From assembly GCA_019914995.1 (NCBI GenBank), contig CM034130.1:6014001-6078000 (forward strand): a DNA stretch of 64,000 bases. The letters run 5' to 3'. The notes below the pieces were generated by a model, which did no database searches, was not told the DNA's origin, and saw nothing but the letters and a program-made list of their open reading frames with translations. The DNA is from Acanthochlamys bracteata. Lineage: Eukaryota > Streptophyta > Magnoliopsida > Pandanales > Velloziaceae. A program made the translations under genes and the position numbers. This document shows positions 25,201 through 36,634 of the stretch, piece by piece (the first letter of the stretch is position 1; each line of letters begins with the position of its first letter).

Positions 25201-27340
25201 ATTGGTTCTCTTATTTTTCTCCACAGAAACTTAGGTTGCTCCATGTTATGGATAACTGAAACTCTATCTTTGACATCACCTGATGATGGTCCAAAGGACA
25301 ACAGAGATTTTTCATGAGCGACCACACATTGGAAACATGTTATTGCTGCGTGCTTCTGCTATTGTGCTGACTCTATTTTTATCTGAAAAATTTAGGACAC
25401 ATTTGGTAGTGCTTAACAAAAAACCTTCTCTGAAAAGAAGCTTATTTTTAATTTTTTTCTGGAAACAAGTTTGACTTTTTATCCAATATATATATATATA
25501 TATATAGATTTTATTACCTACAATATATCTATAAGGTCTAAATTTAAAAAAACAATTTTAAAATATCAAAAAGTCTTTTAGACAGTGGGAGTGCATTTTT
25601 AGGACGCATTTCCAAACAGCACCTTAATGCTATGACATAGGGGTTACTATCTGTCGTGGCATTTCTTCAAGCTGAACTTGCCCCTTGGAGGACTACGACT
25701 CCTATCAAGCAATTCAGTGTCAACCAAACCAATTCCTCTACCCAGCTACAAAGGACATCCTATTCCTGTTTATGCATATATTAAGAGAACGGAATGATTA
25801 TGGTGAATAAATGTTGAATCTGTATAAGGTAGGTGAAACTATGTCTTGGACCTGACCTCTCGGCACTTCTAGCTTATCCTGTCAATAAAGACAACTGATG
25901 TGCGAGCAATATCTCTACTAGCTGATCTTCGCTCTTTAACAATGGAAAATAAAAAAATTAAAACATTAACGTGAGCTCAAATGTAATTACTACAGAAAAG
26001 AAAAACCTCGCCTTTGTGATCACGAGATCTTCAAAGGTGAGCTTGCTATCATACCTACTCTTGGTGATAGCTCAAACAATCTATTCCCCAGCATCCAACA
26101 AATCCTGAAATAAGCCTGCTTTACAGTTACGATCTAATCAGAAAATTGAAGAAAACACTCAAAATCTGAAATTTTAAAGTAGATAGATGGATTATTTAAT
26201 GATTTGCTGTGACTTGGAAGACTGGTTGAGATATGAACTTGTCATTGCTTTGTGCACTGGATGCTCTTTTCCATTCCAAAGCTTTTTAGATTAAATTTCA
26301 GAAAAAATTAATAATTAAATTCCAAAACCTGAAAGAAAGAAATTGAATACCTTGATGCAGTGGAGAATCGTTAATATGTCGGAGGAGATTGAGCGTTGCC
26401 CATGTATCAATCGATAAGCTGAAGATTATTAGAACAAGCTTTTTCTTGAAAATTTTCAGACGACTAGAGAAAAAGAGAGAAGAAAATATTTTTTTATTAA
26501 AAAAACACCAGCTAGAGGAAATAACTCACAGCTGTTCCCAGCTCCAGGTAAAGCCCGAATTTACGTACTATCCAAACTCTATTTTTTTAAATTTAATTAT
26601 TTTTTTATCAAAATTATTTTTCTAAAATTCAATTTTAAAATTTAGTGTTATCTAAATTAAAATTTTAATAGAATCATAAAATTGAAATTTCAAAATAAAT
26701 CGTAAAATTTTATATACTAAATTTTATAAATATTTTGAATATCAGTCTATAGCTTTAATACTATTAAAGATCTAAAATTTTATTTATAATTTTTAATATA
26801 TTTCCAAATTTTTAAAAGAATTATTTAAATTTTATAAAAAATTCTCTCCGTATTTATAAAAAATCTCTCAATTATATTTTTCAACAAATTTTTTAAATTT
26901 AATAAATAATTGCTAAAATTTTATAAAAATTTTCTTAAATTTAGTTAATTAAAAAACTTTTTAAAAATAAAATCATATAATAAAAAGATCAGAAGTTTAT
27001 ATATTTTAAGATTTAAATCAAAATTAGAAAATTTTTATAAATAAATAAGATTATTTGATAAAATAAAATCATAAAATTTTAATATTTTAGATTGAATATT
27101 GATAATCATTTCTATTATTAATACAAATTTAATATATAAATTTATTTTATTTAATATTTTCAAAAAATAAGTTTAGTCGGAAGTAACACACCCACAGGCC
27201 CATAAGTCTAGCGGGCCATAGTTCTCAACACGTCTTTCCTTTTTTAAAAAAAATTTTAATTTGTCAAACTTTAATCTTTTGATTCGTTTCCGTCAAAGTT
27301 AAAGAGCACCGGATTTCAATGAGTGAAGAAATTTTTTAAT
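22284..27340. other. Intergenic between psaO and the coiled-coil gene
   Basis: No gene was recognised on either strand; open frames are short and lack motifs. 26560-27180 is a very AT-rich block of repeated TTTATAAAATTT-like words, probably decayed transposon sequence. A MITE-like element lies at 25395-25625. Confidence 0.45.
25395..25625. repeat. MITE-like element with imperfect inverted ends and (TA)n core
   Basis: Left end GGACACATTTGGTAGTGCTT and right end (reverse complement) AAGGTGCTGTTTGGAAATGC share a TTTGGNARTGC core as inverted repeats. The interior carries an uninterrupted TA dinucleotide run at about 25485-25506. No coding capacity. Confidence 0.45.
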
Positions 27341-27359
27341 TTTCCCTCCTTATCACCCG

Positions 27360-27559
27360 TTCCACTCTCGATAGATCGATCTTGTGATTGTAGGGTTTCG
27401 GTAGGTTGAAAAAATTTCGAGTAGATTTTTTTCGCATAGAAAAAATTAGGGCTGCGGGAAGGACATCGGCGTTTCAATTGCTCGAGGTTCTACTGATTTG
27501 GTTTGTTTATTCAGCTGCTACTTCTTGGAATTTCGCTTCGGTTGATTTCTAAATTTGAG
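27360..27559 (+). other. Probable noncoding first exon of the coiled-coil protein gene
   Basis: This pyrimidine-rich stretch resembles a plant 5' UTR and ends in a donor GAG|GTAAAG at 27559/27560. The next acceptor, TTAACAG, ends at 28032, twenty bases before the start codon. This gives a 5' UTR intron of 27560-28032. The transcription start is not defined by sequence. Confidence 0.5.
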
Positions 27560-28051
27560 GTAAAGTATTTGTTTCTCTGAGTAATTTTGCTAGTTCTGAG
27601 TTGTTTGAGTTCTTATTTCACAAATTTGAGCTATTGTTCATAGAATATTAATGGGTTGTATTTTTTCTTTTTATTCTTAAGAAACGAATCTATGTCAGTG
27701 AATGCTTTGAAGCAGAAGAAGTAGGATTTGGTCGAAATGATAATTGTTTTTTGTCTTTACTGATAGATTGTCTGCTGTGTTGATTTCGAAGGATTAGAAC
27801 TCTATTGAGTTGAGTATCACATGCCAAATTATGTTCTGTGAATTTTGTTTCTTGTTTAAACTGCTATTCCTGCTTGTTTTGGGTCTTTTGGCTGCCTTAA
27901 GGAGTTGTTTTGTTTTCTGTCATTCAAATTCCGTCTTTCTAACACTATGAAGATGAATTAGGATAATTCCTGATGAATTTAACTGGAATAATGATTGCCA
28001 ATGCTTGTACTCATCCGTATTACTGTTAACAGGTTCTGCATAAGAGTTAGT

Positions 28052-31000
28052 ATGATGGGAAGACCCATGGTACTTGCTATTCTACTGGTTCTTCTTATAA
28101 TTACATCCCAATTTGAGTTTAAACAACAGCTTGTTAGTGAGATTGAAGCTAGTCCGAGTATAGGTCAGAAGCCTCACCAAGTTATGGGTAGAGAAGAAGT
28201 CATCAAAGAGAAAGTAAGTAATCTGGTCGATTGGCTGTTAAGATTATCTTTTTGTCTTGTAATTTACTAATATGAAATCATGCTTTCTGTCCTATATTCC
28301 TTGGCGTTCATAAGTTTTTATTAAACAGCTCCCTGGCGAGCATTTCATGTAGTTGTTAAGTTTACTTACAAGTGGCTATCTGGATTTAAACATTGTAGTT
28401 TTGTTTTCAGCATGAAGTTGATAGGCAACTAGGAAGGCGTATGTGCATGTTGCAAGTCAAGAAGTCAATATCAATTGCTGTTCAGTGAAAGAAGCATGTG
28501 CTAATATAAACTCCACAAAGGTTGTCAAGTTTCTATCTGAATTTTAAATGCAAGCTAATCGTATCCATAATGATTGCCTAATAATGGTTCAGCTGTTCAA
28601 TTAACTTCGAAATCATATAAACATTCAATCCAGTCAGAGCACAACAGCTATATCCATCATCATCTTGATTTCTAATTGGGAGAAAAAAATCCACATGGCT
28701 ACTTTAAAAACAAATATAACAAAACTTTAAGCTATTATCGAAGTGTAAATCTAGCATATATAAATATGGATAAACATAATAGGAAATTAAAAGTTGCAAC
28801 TAGATTCTGATTGTACATCCTATTGACTGCAGTATGAGTAGATATTTTTGGTCCTATATAGTAAGACAACATACTACGAAACGTTAAAACTGATGCCAAG
28901 TACCTTAACTTGAGAAATATAAAAAACTATAATACATATATATTCTCTTCTAAGATAATTCTCATCAATTTCAAGAGTAATGATCTTTATCGTCTATAAT
29001 GGTGTTTCATCTAACCTCTTGTTCTTGGTCCCAATACCAGAGTATGGTTAATATAACTATAGTAATAGAACTCTAGTTAAGTTAGTTATCTGCTTATAAA
29101 TATGTACAAAGTTTCTTTTTAAAAGCATCGGGTCTTTCGAAGAGAGACCTTCTGAAGTGCTCTTCTGTGCTTTCCTTGTAAGTTTTCTTATCTTTTAATA
29201 AAAGTTTTCGGAATTTTCTGAAAGGGAAACTCCGAAGCTCTTTCTATTATGTCACTCTCCACAAAAATATGTTTTTAGTTCCTTTTGTTCTGACATTGCA
29301 TGTAGTATGCTGTCGTAAAGGAGAAGGTTTTGACAGCAAAAATCATGTATAGACATGTTTGCATCTCTTCTTGTTCTTCTCTAACTATACTCTGCATGAT
29401 TTATGCATTTTAAGATTTCCATGAACCTTAGGATCAGTTGGCTTTTATGTTGTGTTTAGTTTTTACTTATTAAAATTTCGTTCGGTAATCCTCTGAGTCA
29501 TCCTGTTAAGACCTGTTTAAGCCGGTGTTAGGTTATGTTTGGATTGAATATGATGAAAGAGAAGTCATAATAAGTAAAACTAATACTTGACACGAGTTAT
29601 CCTTACAGTAGGGATTAATGCTTAGATGCATCCGTTAATTAGCAGAGCTGAGAAAGATACCTCTTTGTCTAATAAGCAGCCAAGAGCTTCATTTGGTGCT
29701 ATCTTGTTCAGACAAATATACCTGAAAGCTTTCGTTAATTAATAATTTTAAAAAAATATAGTTTAAAAACCAAATGGAGAGAGCATAAGAAAATGAGTAG
29801 GGAAAAGTACCGAGTAAGGAGCAACACAATTATAAGAAATTTTCGTTTTGCTTTTGAATCTAACCTTCTTAATCATACTCTTTTACATCTGTAAACTCTT
29901 TTTAGCTTTTCTTAGCTTATATCTCCCTTTCAAATACGTATTTCTAAAAATAATAACAATTATAGTAATTAGTTTTTTGTTTTTATAGGCGTCCCCCTTT
30001 CCTTTGTTAGATAAGTGTAGAATTAAGTGTAATTTTGAAAAGAACAGTGATCTTTCTCTGAAAGATAGATGGTGCATTCTTTGCAGATATAAAAACAATA
30101 AGAACAAATTTAGATTTTCTAAAAATTCAATTTCAGTTTAGTTCAGAAATTATACATCTTTATTCAAATAAAAATATTAATTTACAGTCAATAGAAAGAC
30201 AATTACAAAGTTTAAATACTAAGGTAGATACATTAATAGAACTTTTTAAAAGATCTTTTTCTTTATGAAAGATTATCAAGAAGCTTTATTAGAAACCGAA
30301 AAATACTTATTTCTAGCCGAAGGATTTAGTAAGATTGATCCTACTCCTGCACAAGACAAAACTATAATTAGAAAAAATAATACTATTATTAGTCTTTTAA
30401 TAAGAGTAAACATAAAACTAGATTTATTATTAGAAGAAAGACAAAAGATCAGTTTAATAAATAAATAGAAGATCTTATTAAAAAAGTAGATAATTTAGAT
30501 ATAAGAAAACCAAGTGGTATAGATAAACCAAGACCAACTAAAGAATTAAAATTTTATTCTATAAAATGACAACTCCTTTTAGTGGAAATTTTAGAACTTT
30601 AATTGAAATTAGTTCAGGAAAAATTGTCCCACGTTCTAAGCCAACATTTATGAGTAAAATATTGAATAGAAGTAGTAAGCACTTAATTGAAGTAGGTTCA
30701 ATTATAGATCCAGAACAAAATTTAGAACATTTTAGGCAAAATAGTTTAGATCTTATTTCTCCCAGAGAATTATATCATGTGGGAAAAATAGAAAATTTCG
30801 TTAATCAGACTCAGTTTTTTGTAAGAAAACGTGAAGAAGAAATAGAATGTTTAAGAGGACAACATGTAGTATTAGATGTTATAAGTTTAGAAGCTTATAA
30901 AATTTTAAGAAATTCTCAGTTTAGTTTTATGCATTTAGGATTATTAGTAATTGGTATTAAAGGATTAGATAGAAGTTATTTAGGAACAAAAGTATTACTT

Positions 31001-34000
31001 TATGTTTACAATGATTTATGGACAGACCCTGAACAAGCAGCAATAGCAACAATAGAAGTAGATATGTTACAAAACGTAGGAATGTTTTATTGTTGTCCAA
31101 ACATTTTAGCTAGCATTACTAATGGAGTACAGCATCTTAAGATAGGAATAAAAACTAAAGGATATGAAGCAAAAACTTCAAGAAGTAACTTATTAATTTC
31201 ATTAGGATTTATAGGAAGATTAACTAATAATGGAGAAGTTAAATATAAATTAGAAATGGATGATGTCACTCAGTTAGTTAGTTTTAAAGGTATTAAAATG
31301 ATAAAAGCTAATAAGATTGACCCTACAGCTTTAGCTGGTAGAGAATAGATTCTTGATGAATTTCATAAAAAATCTAATGTTCTTATTCCAGAAACAAGTA
31401 TGATATAAAAAAAATGCTAGAAATAGTACTAGTGTTAGATTTACAGACTATAACCCAGTTTCAATTTTAGAAAATAATGAAGCAGAAGAATGTATGAATG
31501 AATTTTCTACTATTATCGAAGACCCTATAGTAATAACTTGTTCAGAAAATAGTATGGATATAGTTAGAACTTTTGAAGTTCTATTAAGATTAGAAGTTTC
31601 ATGGAACCTAAAAAACAATGAATATTTTTATTATGATTGCCAGAGAAATATTCGTAAAGGTATTTAACCGAAGATTGTGTTCATTTTAAGTTAAAAGAAA
31701 GACATGATAAAATTGAAGAGTTATGGGATAAAAGATTAGAAATTTGGAGAATAAGAGAAAGACTTATTCAGAAAATAAAAAGCGTGATATAACTAAAGAA
31801 TATATTCAATCTCTTAAACAAAAACTTTTAGAAGCAGTAGCACCTACTAAGATGGAATTAGCAAAAATTGAAGAAGTTGTAATTCATTTAGAATAAAATA
31901 TTTTAGTCAAGAAAAGTTAGATTCTATAAGCGAAGTTAGTCAAGTTGAACTTATGGAATCAACAGAGTCTAGCCCTGCATCTGCTACTCGTCCATTCCAA
32001 AGAACAGGACCTACAACAGAAGCAGCAAGTTATAGTTATGGTAATCTACCAAGAAGAAATATTGCTTTATCAGATCAAGATTTTAGTAATGTTAAATCCA
32101 AAAAAAAGCCTTTCCATTAGAATCAAAAATAAATTTGCAGACTTTAGATAAGGACATTCTTAACCTTACAGCACATGATCCACAGTTATGGAATAATACC
32201 ATAGATGTATGGAAGAATTTAGTAATCGGAAGTTTTTGAAAAAATATGCGAGATTGCTCATCAGGAGAAGAAGCATTCAAATATTTAGAAATATTTTTAG
32301 GTGAATCAATAAAAGTATTATGGAAAGTATATAAAAGACAACAACCTAGTGGTTATAAACGTCTTCTAGCTTTAGGACCTAATCTTTATAATTTTGTTAA
32401 TCAGATACATCAGTTAGTAAGAATATTTCTGGAATGCACTCACATTTCATTTTGTACATGAGAAAAGAAATTTCTCTTTTTATGTTGTATTTAAAGGTCG
32501 TCTAAAGGTGTATTTCATACATAGTTAGAAGTCTTAGATAGCATTGAGATTTTCCCAATGCATCGTACAAAGGTTTTAATCATTTTATAGAAATATTAGA
32601 CATTGCTTAAGAACGTCTTGGCATAAACTTTTAGTTATCTCCTTCTTTGAGAACTGCACACATAGACCCTCCAAATTTTTTACAAGATTGGCAAAGACAC
32701 TTCAGAGAAAATGATATTTTGTAACCACTGCAATACACTAGCAGAGATAGTCAAAAGACTTAGCCTATCTTCATCAAGAGAAACTAAAATTACTTGACAA
32801 ACAAGCAGACTTTGAACGATTACTTATTTAGGTAAGATTGGATTATATCTAGCAAAAGTCCTCCAAACCTGTTGAGCAGAAAAAAACAAATTGTAGGAAC
32901 AGCAGCTACTCTTTCTGAAAAACGAGTAGAAACAGCATTCACTTGTGCTGAGAAACAAGTGGCTAGCCCGGTTCCACCGGTAACCGGTAAAGACAAATCA
33001 AAATTCGGAGATCCTTGGCAATTTGGAAAAAATTGCATTTTCAGGTATCTAAGGTGAATGCAGTAGTTAGAACATTACCCGGAGTAATGAAGAATATGAA
33101 TGCATAGGGACACAGAACAGTCCCTCTAAGAACTCAGAACAAGAAAATTTTGGATCACAAGACAGTCAGACTATTCACATTGTCCCCTCATATTTATATA
33201 AAGTCAGACCTAAAAAGAACTCTCTTAAGAAAAAGAGAATTCAAAAAGTTAGTTGAAGAAACAATTAAAGACCTTTTTATATTCAAAGGGATTAAAAACT
33301 TTACTGAATGTGAATCAGAATATAAATCTACCAGTTCAGAATCAGAAAAAATAGAAAGCCTGATGTCTCATCAGTATGCAGATATGGATAATCAATGTGC
33401 AAACATAGATAATATATCACATTTAGACAGCGATCGAGGCTTTGGACCAAAAAGAGCTGGCGTCAAGAATCAATCAGACTCAACTATGGTTAAAATAAAC
33501 GATAAAAGTGGTGCCAGCACAGATAAAAAATTAAGTAACCTTATCAGAGTATAAGCTTTAAAGGTGCTCTTGATGATGGCATCTTTTTTGTAATAGAGCA
33601 AGAGAAAGAAGGAAAACTCTTTTTTATTTATTCTGTTCCTACATTAGCTTTTTCAAGCTCGAGCTTCATGATCTCAAGTTCTTCTCCAATCTCAACTGCT
33701 TTTTTCTTCTATACCCGATCTCATTATCTCAATTTTTCAAACGCTTTTCAATCTCTTCATCTCTAAATCCTCCCGCAACCGCTTGAAGCTAAATCCTCTC
33801 TCTCTCTCTCTCGCAAAAATTCAAGTGATCTTTTGGATAGGCAGAGGTCAGAGCAAAGAATTGAAGTGGTTTGGTAAATTGGAGAGAAAGGAAGCTTCTT
33901 TCAATGAGCATAACGTAAGGTAATGGGATTACAGGTGGCTCTCTGTGCTATTAACATGAGAATTATTTGAGTGATAAGGGACTAAAATCAAAGGTGGTTG

Positions 34001-35437
34001 AACTCATGCAGTAATTAGTTAAAAAGTCATATATTCAAATCAAAGTGGAGGGTGTATAAACATCTTATTAAAATTTGAGGACACATTCTCAAATGAAGTG
34101 GACGGGGTAACAAACAAATCATAGCCATTGCGCTTTCCAGGTTCGTCACGACTAGACCGTAGCAAGCTTCCTATGTAAATATCTTTACGAGATATGTGGG
34201 CAAGCACCTCATCAATATGTTTTCTTTAATAAGTAGTAAGATTATGCAACTGAGCTAGCTAAAGGGCTGAGTTTGCATCTGCTTTCTTCCTTAAGAGTTT
34301 CAACTACCACCCATGCATGAGTAGCCATTGCCTCGTGTTCGTTCGTCAGGTTCACCACATTGTAGGCATGGAACAAGTCATTGAAGCAACATTGAATAGT
34401 ATGACTACAATTATAGGAGCAATTAGGAGAATAATCTTAACTAAAGCATCGTATCTAAGATCCATCAACCATGGTTTACTTGCCTGCTTGGTTCAATTTT
34501 TTTGACTCACTTGAATGATGATCAAATTTTTGGATTTTGAATGAGTGAAACTGACTAGCCAATTCTGCTCATGTCAGCCTTGCAAATGAAGTACGGCCTC
34601 ATTACCCATGCTTAATGACCATCTCATGAATACAGTTATAGTTTGTGCACAAATGTTTATGTTTGTCAAACTATCTCGATAAGGTTGTGGGTTTTCATGT
34701 TACCTCATATGGTTCAAAAAGGCTTTGCATATCTCGATTTTTTAATTTTCGTCTAAGGATAAATGCTAGGTTTTGCGTAGCATAATTCAGCTTTTGGCCA
34801 TGATAACATTGTCTTCTGTGAGAGAAAAGTACAGCTTTCACTTTCCTGAGGACATGCCTTCAAGCAAAATCTGATATTAAATGACCAATATGTGAGCATT
34901 TTGTAATGTCTTGGGTATTGAATCTTCTCACGATCACTCCTCTTTCATGCAATCAACGCCTTCCCTTTTACTTAGCTATAGTTATTGCACTATGCACAAA
35001 TTAAGTGTATGTTTGGTGCATACGTATCTTTCTTTTATGATGTACAGTTGATCTGGTTTTACAAAAGCCTTATGTATGCTCAGGTCTCATTGTGGCTTTC
35101 AATCGATTCAGTTGTACAAATAAGAAAGCAAACAAGTATTAACTTTTTGCATCTGAAATTCAGTTGAAACCTTGTCTTCAAACAATTCAGATTTTGGATT
35201 GAGCTCAGCTGTGAAGTAAAGCTATCAGTGGTCGCTAATGCTGAATGCAATGTATCTCTACTTTTGCAGATAATTCTTTCTCAAGAGAAGAACATTCAAC
35301 GCCTCAATGAACTTGTTCAGAGCCTACAACGCCAACTGCTGCAGTGCCGTAGTAACAACAAAACTACAAATGGCACAGGGAATTCTTTAACAGAAAAGGT
35401 AAATGAATATGAGCGGCAACAGATAGTTGAAGACTAG
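28052..35437 (+). CDS. Small membrane-anchored coiled-coil protein (two coding exons, about 7 kb intron)
   Basis: Coding exons 28052-28213 and 35270-35437 join in phase 0 (donor AAA|GTAAGT, acceptor TTTTGCAG|ATA), giving 109 residues. Residues about 6-19 (MVLAILLVLLIITS) are a signal anchor or signal peptide. After a polar linker, exon 2 encodes a heptad-rich coiled coil (ILSQEKNIQRLNELVQSLQR, then QLLQC) and an acidic tail ending QQIVED. Either of two adjacent ATGs (28052 or 28055) may serve; MGRP is the likely conserved start. I recall one-copy plant proteins with this layout, sometimes labelled hyaluronan-mediated motility receptor-like, but no function is established. The intron (28214-35269) contains an endogenous pararetrovirus. 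If that intron is not spliced, the coiled coil is lost. Confidence 0.75.
29096..29202 (+). promoter_or_regulatory. Possible viral-type TATA box and nearby poly(A) signal
   Basis: TATAAATA at 29096-29103 is followed about 95 bases later by AATAAA at 29197-29202. A poly(A) signal shortly downstream of the promoter is typical of pararetroviral pregenomic RNA. The pair lies about 1 kb upstream of the first viral ORF, a plausible leader length. No tRNA-Met primer site was found between them and the ORFs, so this may equally be host intron sequence. Confidence 0.3.
30062..30268 (+). pseudogene. Pararetroviral ORF1 remnant (small coiled-coil protein)
   Basis: Open for 68 codons after a stop at 30059-30061, ending with TGA at 30266-30268, which overlaps the next start codon as ATGA. 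The translation is Leu/Gln/Asn-rich with a heptad pattern. There is no ATG in the frame, so the start is lost or non-AUG; tungrovirus ORF1 is known to use a non-AUG start. Confidence 0.55.
30265..30569 (+). pseudogene. Pararetroviral ORF2 with one frameshift
   Basis: Starts at the ATGA overlap and runs to a TAG at 30466-30468 (67 codons). A second frame, entered near 30468, stays open to a TGA at 30567-30569 that overlaps the movement-protein ATG, again as ATGA. The visible motif QDKTIIRKNNTIISLLI resembles the small ORF2 proteins of badna/tungro-type viruses, which associate with the virion. One small indel explains the break. Confidence 0.6.
30566..31348 (+). pseudogene. Pararetroviral movement protein (30K superfamily)
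   Basis: An uninterrupted 260-codon ORF, the longest in the element. The order of a hydrophobic beta-rich core, a conserved G-D/L-DRSYLG-type segment and a later basic region fits the 30K-type movement domain of caulimovirids, which opens plasmodesmata in intact viruses. In such genomes this domain begins a larger polyprotein. Here an in-frame TAG at 31346 ends it, and the frame resumes for only about 19 codons before another stop. It is treated as a relic of the polyprotein; the domain call rests on pattern recognition, not a search. Confidence 0.65.
31349..32470 (+). pseudogene. Pararetroviral spacer and coat-protein-like region, broken
   Basis: Successive frames give an acidic segment (about 31430-31600), a charged coiled coil (about 31680-31890), a Ser/Thr-rich stretch (about 31930-32115) and a coat-protein-like block at about 32170-32420. 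The last has the GEEAFKYLE and LGPNLYNFVNQIH motifs typical of caulimovirid capsid domains. At least four stops or frameshifts interrupt it. No zinc knuckle was found downstream. Confidence 0.6.
32820..33560 (+). pseudogene. Probable post-coat part of the pararetroviral polyprotein
   Basis: Two open stretches: about 32872-33057 and 33150-33554 (134 codons, acidic and Ser/Asp-rich). They keep the codon style of the viral block. The second follows an Arg/Lys-rich start, as seen after capsid domains. No protease or reverse transcriptase motif appears, and host-like sequence resumes near 33560. The assignment is by position and composition. Confidence 0.4.
33797..33813. repeat. (CT)n microsatellite
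   Basis: Short uninterrupted CT run shortly after the right edge of the viral block, within the long intron. Confidence 0.8.
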
Positions 35438-36634
35438 CTGAAGTATTTGAAAGCAATCTGCAACATAACTAGTTGGATTTGGTGTTGTTAGAGGCGACAA
35501 TTCTGGTTGGTTTACAGATGTGAGCCATGCAAGTCGTCAGAAGCACATGCAGCTGATATTTAGGAGTATTATCTTCCTCACCAGTTGCTCCAATGTATAT
35601 CATGTTGTTCCGACAATTACATAAAAGTGCTTACGTGAATGTGGTTGTTCATATAAAATTTTTCTTTTTAGATCCTGTATATGGTTGACTGATTGATTTT
35701 CATGATGCATAATATTCTTTATGTTTTCTCTTCATGCACATTCATCTTGATGCGTGTTTATGATTGCCGATTGTTTGTTTAGTTAAGAACTCTTCGATTT
35801 TGATAATTTTAATTGGGCCTTTTCGTTGGCTTTTATTATGGCTGAAACAAATTGATCTATGACAAACGGAAAAAAAGCTAATTTCTTCTTACTTACGAAG
35901 ATGGTATTTACAAATGTTTTCCAATTCTCTTTTGTTTTAGTTTTTTATTTCTTATTTCTAATTAAATTTTTATAATATTTTATATATTTTTTAAAATTTA
36001 TAAAATATGAAAAAAGTTTTTTTTAAAAATTATTATTATTTATTTTATTATTTGTGAAGTTAAAAAATTTAGTTTAAAAATGTTAATTTGTTGTTTTAGA
36101 AAAATTTCTTCTCAAAATATTTGCTTATAAAGTAATTTTCACTCTTTCATTTTTTTCAAAATTTTTAATGTATTTGTAATATATTTTTAAATTTTTATTT
36201 AAAATTTTAAAAATGTTAAAATCTTATTTTTCTAATTATTTTAAAATATCATACAAATTTTTATTTAATAATTATATTTTATAAATATTTTCAAACACCT
36301 CTGAGTTCATCTCGGTTCGCCACACGTTTGAACCCGCTGTCTTTCTTCTCATCTCTCTCTCAGACGCTCTTGTAATTCCACGGAAGTCCTTTCCCCTCTG
36401 CTTCATTCTCACCGAAACTCAATCTTTCTCCAAACCTCCAGTCAGACCTTCCACCGCCATCCTGGCTTCGATTCGCCTCCATTCAACTGTCTGAACACGA
36501 AATCCCTGACACCCAACTCAATTCTTCCCCAGTTCCTTCTAGACCTTCCAATCCTCTCTCTAGCAAGCTCTGGCTCTCCAGCAAACTTTCTACACCTCCA
36601 TCGCCTCCTGCAGAAACCTAGTTGAGGTAGTGAA

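Larger units (their letters stand above)
30062..33560 (+). mobile_element. Endogenous pararetrovirus (Caulimoviridae) fragment inside a host intron
   Basis: A run of about 3.5 kb has different base and codon use from its surroundings (A-rich coding strand with AGA/AAA/TTA codons). It contains, in order, two small ORFs, a movement-protein ORF, a coiled-coil spacer, a coat-protein-like segment and an acidic post-coat segment, all on the plus strand. ORF1/ORF2 and ORF2/MP junctions are ATGA overlaps, as in tungro- and badnavirus-type genomes. No protease, reverse transcriptase or RNase H was seen, and stops and frameshifts break every large ORF except the movement protein. It is therefore a partial, defective copy. 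Boundaries are approximate; the leader may reach back toward 29.1 kb. Confidence 0.8.

Noticed and set aside
28411-28488. Block after an acceptor-like TTTTCAG (frame starting HEVDRQLGRR) as the second exon of the coiled-coil gene
   Set aside because: It ends after 25 codons with no coiled coil. The exon at 35270 gives a coherent family-like protein in phase 0. It could still be a minor alternative exon.
29883-30107. 74-codon minus-strand frame at the left edge of the viral block
   Set aside because: Lys/Leu-rich artefact of AT-rich sequence, overlapping ORF1 antisense.
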